NCBI GenBank assembly: GCA_963665765.1
Contig: OY762464.1
Span: 620,001 to 684,000, forward strand
Reading direction: 5' to 3'
DNA: 64,000 nt
Source: Bin76 sp963665765
GTDB lineage: Bacteria > Actinomycetota > Acidimicrobiia > Spongiisociales > ZC4RG35
Part shown: positions 8,801 to 16,377 of the stretch, one piece after another
How the letters are laid out: every line of letters starts with the position of its first letter
Numbering within the stretch: the first letter of the stretch is position 1
Notes under the pieces: model-generated
Databases searched by the model: none
Told to the model about the DNA's origin: nothing
The model's input: the letters and a program-made list of their open reading frames with translations, nothing else
Translations under genes and position numbers: made by a program

Positions 8801-10032
8801 TCGCGGTCTCAAACGACTTGATCCAAGGGAACCAAGATCGGATGAAGGCCAATCAAGCCATCCAGATCAACACCGCCCGAGCCGACCAACCGGGAGGTGG
8901 TCGTTGGGAAACATTGGATCCCCTCGCCCGCGGTCAGGTGTCACTCCTGCGGGTACGAGGGCCGCAACCAGCGGCTGCGGCCCTCGCCGAGATTGAACGT
9001 CTGAGAAGCCTGTGCAAGACTCCCGATCGGACCCGGTTTGCCGTTCTGGCTTGGAGTCATGCCGATCTGGCGCCGGTGCGGGCGCTGTTCGAGAGAAAGG
9101 GTGTTCCGGTCCGCCGCGCCGTACCTGGCGGGTTACCCAGATTAGACCGGATACGGGAGTTCAGGAGTCTGCTGGATCATCTGAAAGGAATCGAACCGCG
9201 AGAGACTCATATCTCGAAACTCCGTAAGCACCTTCGGGCGATCTGCGGTGTCAGAGATTCCGGAACGATTTGGACCGCCATGGCCGATCGAATGCTGGTG
9301 GCGCTCGAAGAAGAACACGGCGATGAGGGCATCAGTGCAACCGAAGTTACGGAGGCTATCCATCGGGGTTTGGCCGACCACCGCCGTTCTCACCTCATCG
9401 GAGATGGTGTTCTGGTGAGCACCATTCATTCCGCCAAGGGACTGGAATTCGATCATGTTCTGGTGTTGGGTGGGGTTAGGCAAACCACCCGGAAAGAGCC
9501 CCGTTCCCCAGAAGAAGTGCGGCGGCTCTACTACGTAGCGCTCACGCGAGCCCGCCAGACTCTCACCCTGATCGACTGTTCCGACCGTCCTAATCCTTAC
9601 TTTGCCAAGCTATGTGACCAGGTTATGAGCCGCCCCGTTGCCGTCGCTAATGGCGCATCAGAAGAGCTATTCGGCCTCGAATACCAGGTGATGGGAATGA
9701 AAGACCTTTACTTGGACTTCGCCGGCACCAAAGGGGAAAAGCACCCTATCCACCAGTGGTTGTCTTCTCTGCAGGCCGGAGACCGCGTGTCTTTAAAAGG
9801 CGGAAACAACGGCCGAGTCGAGGTGCTGAACCGGAACAAGGCCCCGGTGGGACGCCTTTCCCGGGCAACGTCTGATCGTTGGTCCTCCGACGGTCTCGCG
9901 TCGGTGGATCAGGCCCGAGTCTTGGGAGTGGTGTCACGCACCAGAGACGACAGTAGTCCCGAGTACCTCCATCGCCTGAGGGTTGACCAGTGGGAAGTTC
10001 CGATTCTTGAGGTGCGCGCCAAGCTCACCTAA
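5860..10032 (+). CDS. Exonuclease-RecQ-UvrD helicase, C-terminal fragment with two helicase cores
   Basis: Continuation of the gene starting at 4718; about 1,390 residues here and about 1,770 in all once the frameshift is repaired. The RecQ half has the DEAH box VFDEAHCISKWGHDF, the ATNAFGMGIDKPNV segment and motif VI QEAGRAGRDG. After a long helical middle comes a complete UvrD/Rep helicase: Walker A AGPGSGKTRVV, DEYQDID, VGDDDQNIYAWRGA, STIHSAKGLEFDHV and YVALTRARQ. A short C-terminal domain follows. RecQ and UvrD both unwind DNA 3'-5', so one protein joining exonuclease, RecQ and UvrD suggests processing of DNA ends. ATG 5860 is only the first usable start; homology begins at 5855. Confidence 0.82.
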   Translation: MKDQVENLNSRTASPTLAATLNGLQTMIERRDVLHNLMLGSYALLYVSPEQLRSLSFERAIKQRDIAAWVFDEAHCISKWGHDFRPDYLYAARFIKDFSESEGIPIAPIACFTATAKLDVRQEILSHFEEVLGKDLKELASDRIDRKNLRFLVEEVPNAQKVKRIDELLREHIAKGSAIIYARSRWRTELLAEKLRLKEWKAEHFHGGLDPPRKKEVQDAFISGGTPIIVATNAFGMGIDKPNVRLVVHADVPASIESYLQEAGRAGRDGQPAECVLLFAKDDIEKQFDLVSQGQLTKRDIAQILRAIRKVGRREAPEIVVSPGELLRTPDTNLSFDSEDRYADTRVRTAIAWLERAQFMLRNENRTRLYQGVPAVRDRKESLQKIDELNLRPFVRQRWVAVLGRLHHADLKEGIEIDEIAHLPSFRSRLKTLERRHPDNPARVNRAFTQEVFRTLHEMTRAGVLESGLYFSAWIRHKTIRPSLDLLTQIAAAQATLLDLLREQSPGIGPEDGIEVSIPQLQEQLRARDVNMLGDSLLALLKGWGRKVTQRDAPTFLQSHGRRRLSVRLNVSWDALSEQLRTRNEIGRVILKTLGEKADQQGATGIRLVLFSLDELHHALESRLGLGKQIHDTFTALEKTLLFLDENQMIQLEKGLSVFRQAMTIRMDEEAKGRRYSERDYKPLQKHYAQRVFQVHAIGRYAEEAQKSLGSWSGHYLGDYFRLTDQQFRRRYFWGESKSLKRATSDESYARIVESLNNRAQERIVTAPPDRNLLVLAGPGSGKTRVVVHRAAYLLMMERIRPERLLVICFNRSAMHELRVRLRDLVGDLARRVAVHTYHSLALRLTERSIAERVKAAGDGEIDFDKIIKEANGLLSGKEHIIGAEPDQLRDRLLSGFEYVLVDEYQDIDLDQYKMITHIARRAGQEADDDRRATILAVGDDDQNIYAWRGANIRYLRQFETDFEAERHYLVENYRSTKNIIAVSNDLIQGNQDRMKANQAIQINTARADQPGGGRWETLDPLARGQVSLLRVRGPQPAAAALAEIERLRSLCKTPDRTRFAVLAWSHADLAPVRALFERKGVPVRRAVPGGLPRLDRIREFRSLLDHLKGIEPRETHISKLRKHLRAICGVRDSGTIWTAMADRMLVALEEEHGDEGISATEVTEAIHRGLADHRRSHLIGDGVLVSTIHSAKGLEFDHVLVLGGVRQTTRKEPRSPEEVRRLYYVALTRARQTLTLIDCSDRPNPYFAKLCDQVMSRPVAVANGASEELFGLEYQVMGMKDLYLDFAGTKGEKHPIHQWLSSLQAGDRVSLKGGNNGRVEVLNRNKAPVGRLSRATSDRWSSDGLASVDQARVLGVVSRTRDDSSPEYLHRLRVDQWEVPILEVRAKLT

Positions 10033-10095
10033 CCGTAGGAGACGGCCTGCAGGACAAGACCTCCGATGACCTGCGGGGCCTCACTCGCAAAAGAG

Positions 10096-10122
10096 ACAGC
10101 CCCGACCAATGGTCGGGGCTGT
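10096..10122. terminator. 12-bp perfect hairpin between convergent genes
   Basis: Twelve bases, ACAGCCCCGACC, pair perfectly with 10111-10122 across a 3-base AAT loop. It lies between the helicase (plus, ends 10032) and the aminotransferase or NYN relic region (minus-strand operon ends 10511). Read on the minus strand the stem is followed by CTCTTTTG, a short T run, so it fits best as a terminator for leftward transcripts, perhaps bidirectional. Confidence 0.6.
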
Positions 10123-10204
10123 AGGCCCCGGGCTACTCACCCAGGGGGGTACGGGACCATTGTACGCGATACTGAGGCACCTGTCAAGTACCGTTTGTCT
10201 TCTT

Positions 10205-10430
10205 GTGCCTAAGAAACAACGGGTTTTTGCCTATATCGACTGAAACCTCACCAACAACTCGCTCTGGTTCACTATTTCACGACCAGAGTTCGAAACAATC
10301 CCGCTGCCGACCAGCAGCAGACCACCTTTATTGATGCGCTTGAGGCCCGTGGGGGCATCAAGATAGATTATGGACACTTCCTCGCCAAGCCCATGCAGTG
10401 TCACCGCAAAGCTGTGATTCGGACTAACCG
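10205..10430 (+). pseudogene. NYN-domain (PIN-like RNase) protein relic
   Basis: Two pieces of a NYN-domain protein in different frames. From GTG 10205 the translation RVFAYID is followed at once by TGA, where NYN proteins read YIDGFNLY. From 10273 another frame reads YFTTRVRNNPAADQQQTTF and then ALEARGGIKIDYGHFLAKP, matching the strand-helix-strand core of NYN proteins (TARVRNNP...ALE..GGI...GHFL.K). After the Cys that normally starts a metal-binding pair the match fades. NYN domains are predicted metal-dependent RNases. There is no intact frame. The rest of the 10033-10510 interval holds only the hairpin at 10096. Confidence 0.6.
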
Positions 10431-10510
10431 GTTGCCGGATCCCGTGATTGCATCATCGGGAATTCAACTTGAAGCTCCGGCCGGTTGGATTCCCAAGAGT
10501 CGCTCCGGCC

Positions 10511-11803
10511 TCAACCCACCACACTCCCGATAACCTCGGCGGTGGCTTCGATCAGACCGTCGGCTTCGGCCCTGTTCATGGGGGTTGACAGGCAGGCGCT
10601 GACTCGGGCGGAGAGGAAAAAGCCTCGGTTGAGAAGCCCGAAGTGGAATAGGCGCCGCAGGTCGGGGTCGGCGCGGTTCACGGCATGTACGTCGGTTATC
10701 GGCTCGGAGGTGGGATGCACGTTGAAGAGCGACCCCATGCCGGTGACCTGGCCTGCAATTCCGCCTTGATCGAAGGCTTGTTTGATTCCGGCCATGGCGT
10801 ACTCGCCCAACTCGTTCAGATCCGAAATCACCGAATAGGTGAGCATCTCCATGCAGGCCAGCCCGGCCGCGGCGGTCACCGGGTTGCCGTTGAAGGTGCC
10901 GCCCCAGGAGATGTCGCCGGACACCGGATGCATGATTTCCATGATCTCGCCGGATCCCCCGAACGCCCCCACCGGGAATCCGCCTCCGATGATCTTGGCG
11001 AAGGCGCTCAAGTCGGGGCTGACCCCGTAAATGGCCTGGGCGCCTCCTGGGTGCAGCCGCAGAGTCTGCACTTCGTCAAAGATCAGCAGAGCCCCACAGG
11101 CAGTGGTGGCCGAACGAAGATACTCCAAAAAGTCCTGATGGGCAGGGATCACTCCCCCGGCGCCCAGCACCGGCTCCACGATGATGGCAGCCAGGTCGTC
11201 CCCCACCTTTTCCACAATCTCCCGGCAACCCTCGACGTTGTTGTATGGCAGGTCCAAAACCAACTCGGAGATAAGATCGGGAACACCAGCCGCCGGATGG
11301 GTGCCGTAGTCATGGGTGCCGTGATAGCTCCCCTCGAAACGGGCGACCTTCGACCGTCCGGTGTAGGCGCGGGCCAATCGCATGGCGGCCATGGTCGCCT
11401 CGGTCCCCGAATTGGTGAACCGGACCAGGTCCAATGACTCCACGCGCTCGCACAGCAACTCGGCCAGGTGCACCTCGTATTCGGTGGGCGCGGCGAAGGC
11501 GGTGCCACCTTCGGCTGCCTCCTGGGCGGCTTTCAGAATGTGCGGGTGGGCATGCCCGCAAATCAAAGACGTGTAGTTGTTGATGAAATCAACCCGGCGA
11601 TTGCCGTCCACGTCCACCATATGACATCCCTCACCCCGGACCTGAAAGGGAGGAAAGGGCGGAAAGAAGGTGGTGGTGCGGGTGGTGCCGCCCGGTAGCA
11701 CCCGCTGTGCGCGGGCAGCCAACTCCAACGAGCGGGGATTGGCCTTCCGGTAGGCCGCCACTTCCCGCTCGAGAGCGGCTCGCACCTGTGTCTTGTCAGC
11801 CAC
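10511..11803 (-). CDS. Class III aminotransferase, glutamate-1-semialdehyde aminomutase-like
   Basis: A 430-residue fold-type I PLP enzyme. The substrate segment reads INNYTSLICGHAHP, the phosphate-contacting region is RFTNSGTEATMAAMRLAR, FDEVQTLR holds the Asp that pairs with the PLP nitrogen, and the Schiff-base Lys is in FAKIIGGGFPVGAF. The sequence resembles HemL-type aminomutases, but the position as last gene of a molybdenum hydroxylase operon argues for a catabolic aminotransferase and not for tetrapyrrole synthesis. It starts 15 bases after the SDR stop, so it is probably co-transcribed. A shorter, damaged relative lies at 53122. The substrate is not known. Confidence 0.9.
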   Translation of the reverse strand: MADKTQVRAALEREVAAYRKANPRSLELAARAQRVLPGGTTRTTTFFPPFPPFQVRGEGCHMVDVDGNRRVDFINNYTSLICGHAHPHILKAAQEAAEGGTAFAAPTEYEVHLAELLCERVESLDLVRFTNSGTEATMAAMRLARAYTGRSKVARFEGSYHGTHDYGTHPAAGVPDLISELVLDLPYNNVEGCREIVEKVGDDLAAIIVEPVLGAGGVIPAHQDFLEYLRSATTACGALLIFDEVQTLRLHPGGAQAIYGVSPDLSAFAKIIGGGFPVGAFGGSGEIMEIMHPVSGDISWGGTFNGNPVTAAAGLACMEMLTYSVISDLNELGEYAMAGIKQAFDQGGIAGQVTGMGSLFNVHPTSEPITDVHAVNRADPDLRRLFHFGLLNRGFFLSARVSACLSTPMNRAEADGLIEATAEVIGSVVG

Positions 11804-11818
11804 GTTCCAACCCTTCTG

Positions 11819-12577
11819 CTAGACCATGCTCCAGCCGCCGTCCACCACCAACGTCTGCCCGGTGATGAAGCTGCCGGTGGACCCGGCCAAGAACACCACC
11901 GCCGCAGCCACCTCCGAGGCGTCGGCGAACCGGCCCATGGGGATCCTCGCAGTTATGCCCTTCAGGATCTCCGAATTGGCCGGGTCGGTACGCAGCTCGA
12001 CATTCATGGGCGAGGCGGTCCACCCCGGCGCAACCGAGTTGACTCGCACCCCGAATTCGCACCATTCGGCGGCCATGGTCCTGGTGACCCCGATCACTCC
12101 CGATTTGGAGGCGCTGTATGCCCCGATAGTGGGAAAACCCAGCGGCCCGGCTACGGAAGACACATGCACCACCGACCCCGATCCTTGCTCGATGAGATAC
12201 CGAACGGCGGCCCGGGTGACATAGAACACCGACGAAAGATTGGTGGCAATGACGCTGTTCCACTCCTCGATCCCCAACTCGTCCAAGCGGGCAAAATTTT
12301 GCCGTTTTCCGGCGTTGTTCACCACCACGTCCAGCCGTCCCAAGGCCGACACCGCATCGTCAACCGCCCGGGTGACGGCGGAAGGGTCGGTCACATCGCA
12401 AGGCGCGACCACACCCGACCCTCCGATCATCCGAAGAGTTTCTTCCAAGCCCGCTCGGTTGCGAGCCAAGAGGGCCACCTGAGCGCCTTCGGCGGCCAGG
12501 GCGACGGCGATAGCCCGGCCTATACCTTGGCTGGCGCCGGTGACCAAGGCCACCCTGCCTGCTAGTTGAGTGTCCAT
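11819..12577 (-). CDS. SDR-family oxidoreductase (FabG-like)
   Basis: A 252-residue short-chain dehydrogenase with all catalytic features: TGASQGIG for NAD(P) binding, VVNNAG, HVSSVAG with the catalytic Ser, and YSASK with the Tyr/Lys pair, ending in VVDGGW. ATG 12577 lies 5 bases after the stop of the molybdopterin subunit, which fixes the start even though the frame is open further upstream. In this operon it could oxidise or reduce the product of the hydroxylase before transamination by the downstream enzyme. That order is inference from gene order. Confidence 0.92.
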   Translation of the reverse strand: MDTQLAGRVALVTGASQGIGRAIAVALAAEGAQVALLARNRAGLEETLRMIGGSGVVAPCDVTDPSAVTRAVDDAVSALGRLDVVVNNAGKRQNFARLDELGIEEWNSVIATNLSSVFYVTRAAVRYLIEQGSGSVVHVSSVAGPLGFPTIGAYSASKSGVIGVTRTMAAEWCEFGVRVNSVAPGWTASPMNVELRTDPANSEILKGITARIPMGRFADASEVAAAVVFLAGSTGSFITGQTLVVDGGWSMV

Positions 12578-12582
12578 GGCTC

Positions 12583-14949
12583 CTACCCGGTGGCCTCTTT
12601 GATGAGACCCCACAGCCGGTTGGGAGTGATGGGAAGCTTGTCGGCCTCCACTCCCAGGGGGGTGAGAGCGTCGGTGACCGCATTGGCCACTGCCGCGCCC
12701 GGCGGGAATGTGCCGGCCTCGCCCATCCCCTTGAAGCCACCCTCGGTGTGAGGGGAAGGAGTCACCACATGATGGATCTCCATGTCGGGAACATCGGTGA
12801 AAGACGGCAGCAGATAGTCCATGAAGGAGGTGGTCAGCAACTGGCCGTCGGAGTCGTAGACGAACTCCTCCAAGAGCGCCCCGCCCAACGCCTGGGCAAT
12901 TCCACCATGGATCTGCCCTTCCACCAGCAGTGGGTTGATCACCGGTCCGCAGTCGTCCACCACCACGTAGTTGCGGAAGGTGATCTTGCCGGTCTGGGTG
13001 TCCACATCCAGCACCACCAGATGACAACCCGAAGCGGTGGTGAAGTTGGGCGGGTCATAAACGTAGGTGGCTTCCAGGAAAGGCTGGTCGCCTTCGGGCA
13101 GAGCATGAGCCCAGTAGGCCTGCTGAGCCACCTGGGCCAGGCTGACCGAACGCATCTCCTCGGCGCCCTTCACCGAGACCATGCCATCGGCGTATTCCAG
13201 GTCTTCGGCATCGGCTTCCAACATGCCGGCGCCGATGCGGACCGCCTTGGCCTTGATCTCCTCGATAGCCTTGATGACCGCCACCGCCGCCACGTTGGAA
13301 CGACTTCCCGCCGATCCGAACCCGGTGTACGGGGTTTGATCGGTGTCTCCCCACACCACCCGAACGTCGGCCATGTCGATGCCCAGATGATGGGCGGCCA
13401 CCTGTGCCAAGGTGGTTTCGGTGCCCTGCCCCATGGGAATCATCCCCGTGTAGACCGTGGCCTTGCCGTTCGGGTCGATCTTGACAGTGGACCCTTCGTA
13501 ACCCCCGGTGTAATAGCTGAGGTACCCAAGAATGGGCGAGGGACCGAACCCCGACACGTGGATGTAGCTGGAGATCCCGATTCCTCGATAGATTCCTTGG
13601 GAACGCAACTCTTCCTGCTCCGCCCGGAGCCGGTCGTAGTCCGCTGCTTCCAAGGCCTTTTCCAAACAGGCCGGGAAGTTACCCGAGTCGTACACGGCCC
13701 CCGCCGCGTTGAACCACGGAAACTGATCGGGTTGGATCATGTTCATGCGACGTATCTCGGCCGGGTCCATGCCCAATTGCTTGGCCGCTTTGTCCATCAT
13801 CCGCTCGATCCCAAAGATCCCTTCGGGACCGCCAAAACCGCGGAACGTGCTGGTCGGAGTCTTGTTGGTGGTCGCGGCGATCACATCGCAGTAATAGTTG
13901 GCGATCCTGTACTGGTTGGGCGCCGCCGCGCCGGTCACCCAGGCCGGACCGATCCCGACACTGTGCAAATGGGCGCCCAGGTCGTTGATTACCTTGCCCC
14001 GCAGCCCCAGAATGGTCCCGTCGCTCCGAAGCGCCAGTTCCCACTCCTGCACCTGGGCACGCCCGTGCACGGTGGACATCAGCCCCTCGCGACGGTCGGC
14101 GATCCACTTGACGGGCTTGCCCAACTCCATGCTGGCGATGCTCACCAAAAGATCCTCGGGGTAGCGGTCCCATTTGTTGCCGAAACCGCCGCCCATGTTG
14201 GGGGTGAGCACCCTAACCGCGGTCTCGGGCAGCCCCAGCGACGCGGCCAGTTCGGTGCGGAACAGGTGCGCCACCTGCGATTCGGAATGCACGGTGAGCC
14301 TTCCATGGATCTCATCCCAGTCGGCCACGATCCCCCGGGTTTCAAGCGGTATACCCGAATGTCGACCGATGGTGAGCCGCCCGCGGACTATCTCTTCGGC
14401 GTTGTCGAACACCTCGGGCTCGTAGTGACATTCGCCCAGGGCGTTATATCCGGCAAACACGTGATGGATGGCAACGTTGTCACCCCACTCCTCATTAATT
14501 ACCGGGGCGTCATCTTCCAGCGCCTGCTCGCAGTCGGTGACCGCATCAAGCGGCTCGTAGTCGACGTCGATGCCGTCGAGGGCGTCCTCGGCCAGATAGC
14601 GAGATTCGGCGACGACCGCGGCCACCGGCTCACCCACGTACCTGACCTTGCCCTGGGCCAGGGCGGGAATGCCCGAATCTTTTTGGCCGGGCAGCCTCCA
14701 GACAATCGGGAACTGGGTGACATGATCGGGAATGTCATCAGGAGTTATCACCAGGTGCACCCCGTCCATCGTGCGAGCCTCGGAAGCGTCGATCGAGTTG
14801 ATCCGCGCGTGGCCGTAGGGGCTGCGGAGGATCGCCATGTGCAGGGTTGCGGGGAGGTTGATGTCGGCTATATAACGGCCCCGCCCCCGGATCAGAGCCG
14901 GATCTTCCCGACGCGGCGCTCGTGCGCCGATCCATTGAGTGGTGGTCAT
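12583..14949 (-). CDS. Xanthine dehydrogenase/CODH-family molybdopterin-binding large subunit
   Basis: A 788-residue large subunit of a molybdenum hydroxylase (CoxL/aldehyde oxidase family). The N-terminal a/b-hammerhead domain begins with RREDPALIRGRGRYIADI. Molybdopterin contacts include MGGGFGNKWD, STFRGFGGPEG and MGQGTETTLAQVAAHHLG, and the base Glu is in KGMGEAGTF near the C-terminus. The AYRCSFR loop of true form I CO dehydrogenase is absent; STFRGFGG stands in its place, so this is form II/aldehyde oxidase-like and probably hydroxylates an organic substrate. It overlaps the small-subunit stop by 4 bases (ATGA) and leads directly into the SDR. Confidence 0.93.
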   Translation of the reverse strand: MTTTQWIGARAPRREDPALIRGRGRYIADINLPATLHMAILRSPYGHARINSIDASEARTMDGVHLVITPDDIPDHVTQFPIVWRLPGQKDSGIPALAQGKVRYVGEPVAAVVAESRYLAEDALDGIDVDYEPLDAVTDCEQALEDDAPVINEEWGDNVAIHHVFAGYNALGECHYEPEVFDNAEEIVRGRLTIGRHSGIPLETRGIVADWDEIHGRLTVHSESQVAHLFRTELAASLGLPETAVRVLTPNMGGGFGNKWDRYPEDLLVSIASMELGKPVKWIADRREGLMSTVHGRAQVQEWELALRSDGTILGLRGKVINDLGAHLHSVGIGPAWVTGAAAPNQYRIANYYCDVIAATTNKTPTSTFRGFGGPEGIFGIERMMDKAAKQLGMDPAEIRRMNMIQPDQFPWFNAAGAVYDSGNFPACLEKALEAADYDRLRAEQEELRSQGIYRGIGISSYIHVSGFGPSPILGYLSYYTGGYEGSTVKIDPNGKATVYTGMIPMGQGTETTLAQVAAHHLGIDMADVRVVWGDTDQTPYTGFGSAGSRSNVAAVAVIKAIEEIKAKAVRIGAGMLEADAEDLEYADGMVSVKGAEEMRSVSLAQVAQQAYWAHALPEGDQPFLEATYVYDPPNFTTASGCHLVVLDVDTQTGKITFRNYVVVDDCGPVINPLLVEGQIHGGIAQALGGALLEEFVYDSDGQLLTTSFMDYLLPSFTDVPDMEIHHVVTPSPHTEGGFKGMGEAGTFPPGAAVANAVTDALTPLGVEADKLPITPNRLWGLIKEATG

Positions 14950-15431
14950 GATGTCACCTCATTCATTTCCCGCGCCGCTCCCAGCACCGACTCCACGATC
15001 TTTTGGTATCCGGTGCAACGGCAAATGTTTCCTCCCATATCCTCCCGGACTTCGTCGGGGCTGGGATCAGGATTGCGTTTCAACAGATCCACTCCGGCCA
15101 GGATCATTCCCGGGGTGCAGAACCCGCACTGCAACCCGTGGTACTCCGAAAACGCCTTCTGCATGGGATGGAGTTCTCCGTCCTGTTCCACACCTTCGAT
15201 GGTGGTGATCGAAGCGCCCTGGGCCTGAACGGCGAAGAGCAGGCAGGATCGCACCATCTCCCCGTCCAAGAGGACGGTGCACGCGCCGCAGACCCCGTGC
15301 TCGCATCCCAGATGGGTTCCGGTGAGACCCAAACGGTCGCGCAGCACGTCGGCCAGGATCTCCCTGGGTTCGGCCAGAGTGGTTTGGTTTCTTCCGTTCA
15401 CGTTGAGAGTTATGGCAACTTGGCCCATCAT
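14946..15431 (-). CDS. Molybdenum hydroxylase [2Fe-2S] small subunit
   Basis: About 160 residues with two [2Fe-2S] clusters. The plant-ferredoxin-type cluster uses CEHGVCGACTVLLDG plus a later Cys in RSCLLF. The second uses CGFCTPG and CRCTGY. It passes electrons from the molybdenum centre to FAD. ATG 15431 shares a base with the stop of the medium-subunit gene (TGATG); ATG 15428 has better spacing to the GGAGG at 15436-15440, and GTG 15434 is also possible. Length is normal for CoxS-type subunits. Confidence 0.93.
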   Translation of the reverse strand: MMGQVAITLNVNGRNQTTLAEPREILADVLRDRLGLTGTHLGCEHGVCGACTVLLDGEMVRSCLLFAVQAQGASITTIEGVEQDGELHPMQKAFSEYHGLQCGFCTPGMILAGVDLLKRNPDPSPDEVREDMGGNICRCTGYQKIVESVLGAAREMNEVTS

Positions 15432-16291
15432 CACACCTCCTGAGCGTGGGCGACCGCCTGCTGCAACGCCCGGCGGGTGAGCACGTCTATCAGGGCGCGT
15501 CGGTAGTCGGCGCTCCCATGAATATCGTCGGTGGAAGGGAACTGGACCGCGGCCCGAGCGGCGGACTCGGCCACCGCGGCGGATCCCCCGTCGCTGCCCA
15601 CCAGCGCCGCCTCCGCTTCATCCAGTCGGGCGGGGGTGGTGCCTCCGAAGGCGGTTATCGAAGCCGATGCCACTCCGTTCCCGTTCATGGCTACCACCGC
15701 CGCCGCGCCGGCCACCGCGAAGTCCCCGTGGCGACGGGCGAACTCGGCAAAACCGTGACCGCCGGATTGGGCGGGCATCGAGATGGCGGTGATGAGTTCA
15801 TCGGGTGCGAGAGCAGTGGAGAGGAAGTGCCCGCCAACCAGATCTTCCACGGACAGCACCCGGGATCCTCCCGAGGAAACCGCGGTTACCGAGGCGCCCA
15901 AAGCCATGAGCACCGCCGGGTATTCCGACGCCGGGTCGTTGTGCGCCAAACTCCCTGCCAGGGTCCCGCGGTTGCGGATCGCCCGGTGGCCAACGTGGCC
16001 GGTGGCCGCCACCAACAGCGGAACGCAATCGGCGATCTCCGAGGATTCTTCAACTGCGGTCTGACGGGCAGTGGCCCCGATCTGCAGGACACCCCCATCG
16101 CATCGGATGTAATCGAGGTCGGAAATCCCGTTTATGTCAACGATGCAGGCAGGTCTGGCCAAGCGGAAGCTCATCATCGGAACCAGACTCTGGCCTCCGG
16201 CCAGCACCTTGGAGTCCTCGTGGCCACTCAGCAACCCAGTTGCATCATCAACAGACTCGGGAGCGTGGTATTCGAAAGCTGCGGGTTTCAT
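15431..16291 (-). CDS. Molybdenum hydroxylase FAD-binding medium subunit
   Basis: A 286-residue CoxM-type flavoprotein. FAD motifs are AGGQSLVPMM (near residue 32) and GTLAGSLAHNDPASEYP, the family T-x-G-G..D/P-S-E pattern. It is the first of the three hydroxylase subunit genes in order M-S-L. ATG 16291, preceded by GGGAG, fits the family N-terminus MKPAAFEYHAP; the frame is open 60 bases further upstream but that part has no homology. Confidence 0.92.
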   Translation of the reverse strand: MKPAAFEYHAPESVDDATGLLSGHEDSKVLAGGQSLVPMMSFRLARPACIVDINGISDLDYIRCDGGVLQIGATARQTAVEESSEIADCVPLLVAATGHVGHRAIRNRGTLAGSLAHNDPASEYPAVLMALGASVTAVSSGGSRVLSVEDLVGGHFLSTALAPDELITAISMPAQSGGHGFAEFARRHGDFAVAGAAAVVAMNGNGVASASITAFGGTTPARLDEAEAALVGSDGGSAAVAESAARAAVQFPSTDDIHGSADYRRALIDVLTRRALQQAVAHAQEV

Positions 16292-16303
16292 CGCTCTCCC
16301 ATC

Positions 16304-16323
16304 TCCATATGTCTCTATATGTC
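16304..16323. repeat. Tandem 10-bp repeat upstream of the hydroxylase genes
   Basis: TCCATATGTC is followed directly by TCTATATGTC, 9 of 10 bases alike, in the 86-base AT-rich gap between the VWA gene and the medium subunit. This gap is the only non-coupled junction in the seven-gene minus-strand operon, so it could hold an internal promoter or operator for M-S-L. No clear -35/-10 pair was identified. Confidence 0.3.
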
Positions 16324-16377
16324 TTTGATGCCCATATAGTAAGACAAGCACCGCGCCGCCGGTTGGCTTAAAGCGAC

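Noticed and set aside
10511..11803. HemL, glutamate-1-semialdehyde aminomutase of haem synthesis
   Set aside because: Sequence resembles HemL, but the gene is the last of a catabolic operon and has a near relative at 53122 in another accessory region.
12748..15228. Very long plus-strand open frame (826 codons) opposite the hydroxylase genes
   Set aside because: Antisense shadow in high-GC DNA; it has no domain, and the minus strand holds a complete molybdopterin subunit with all motifs.
12583..16291. True CO dehydrogenase (form I)
   Set aside because: The AYRCSFR active-site loop is absent in the large subunit; only the general Mo-hydroxylase motifs are present.
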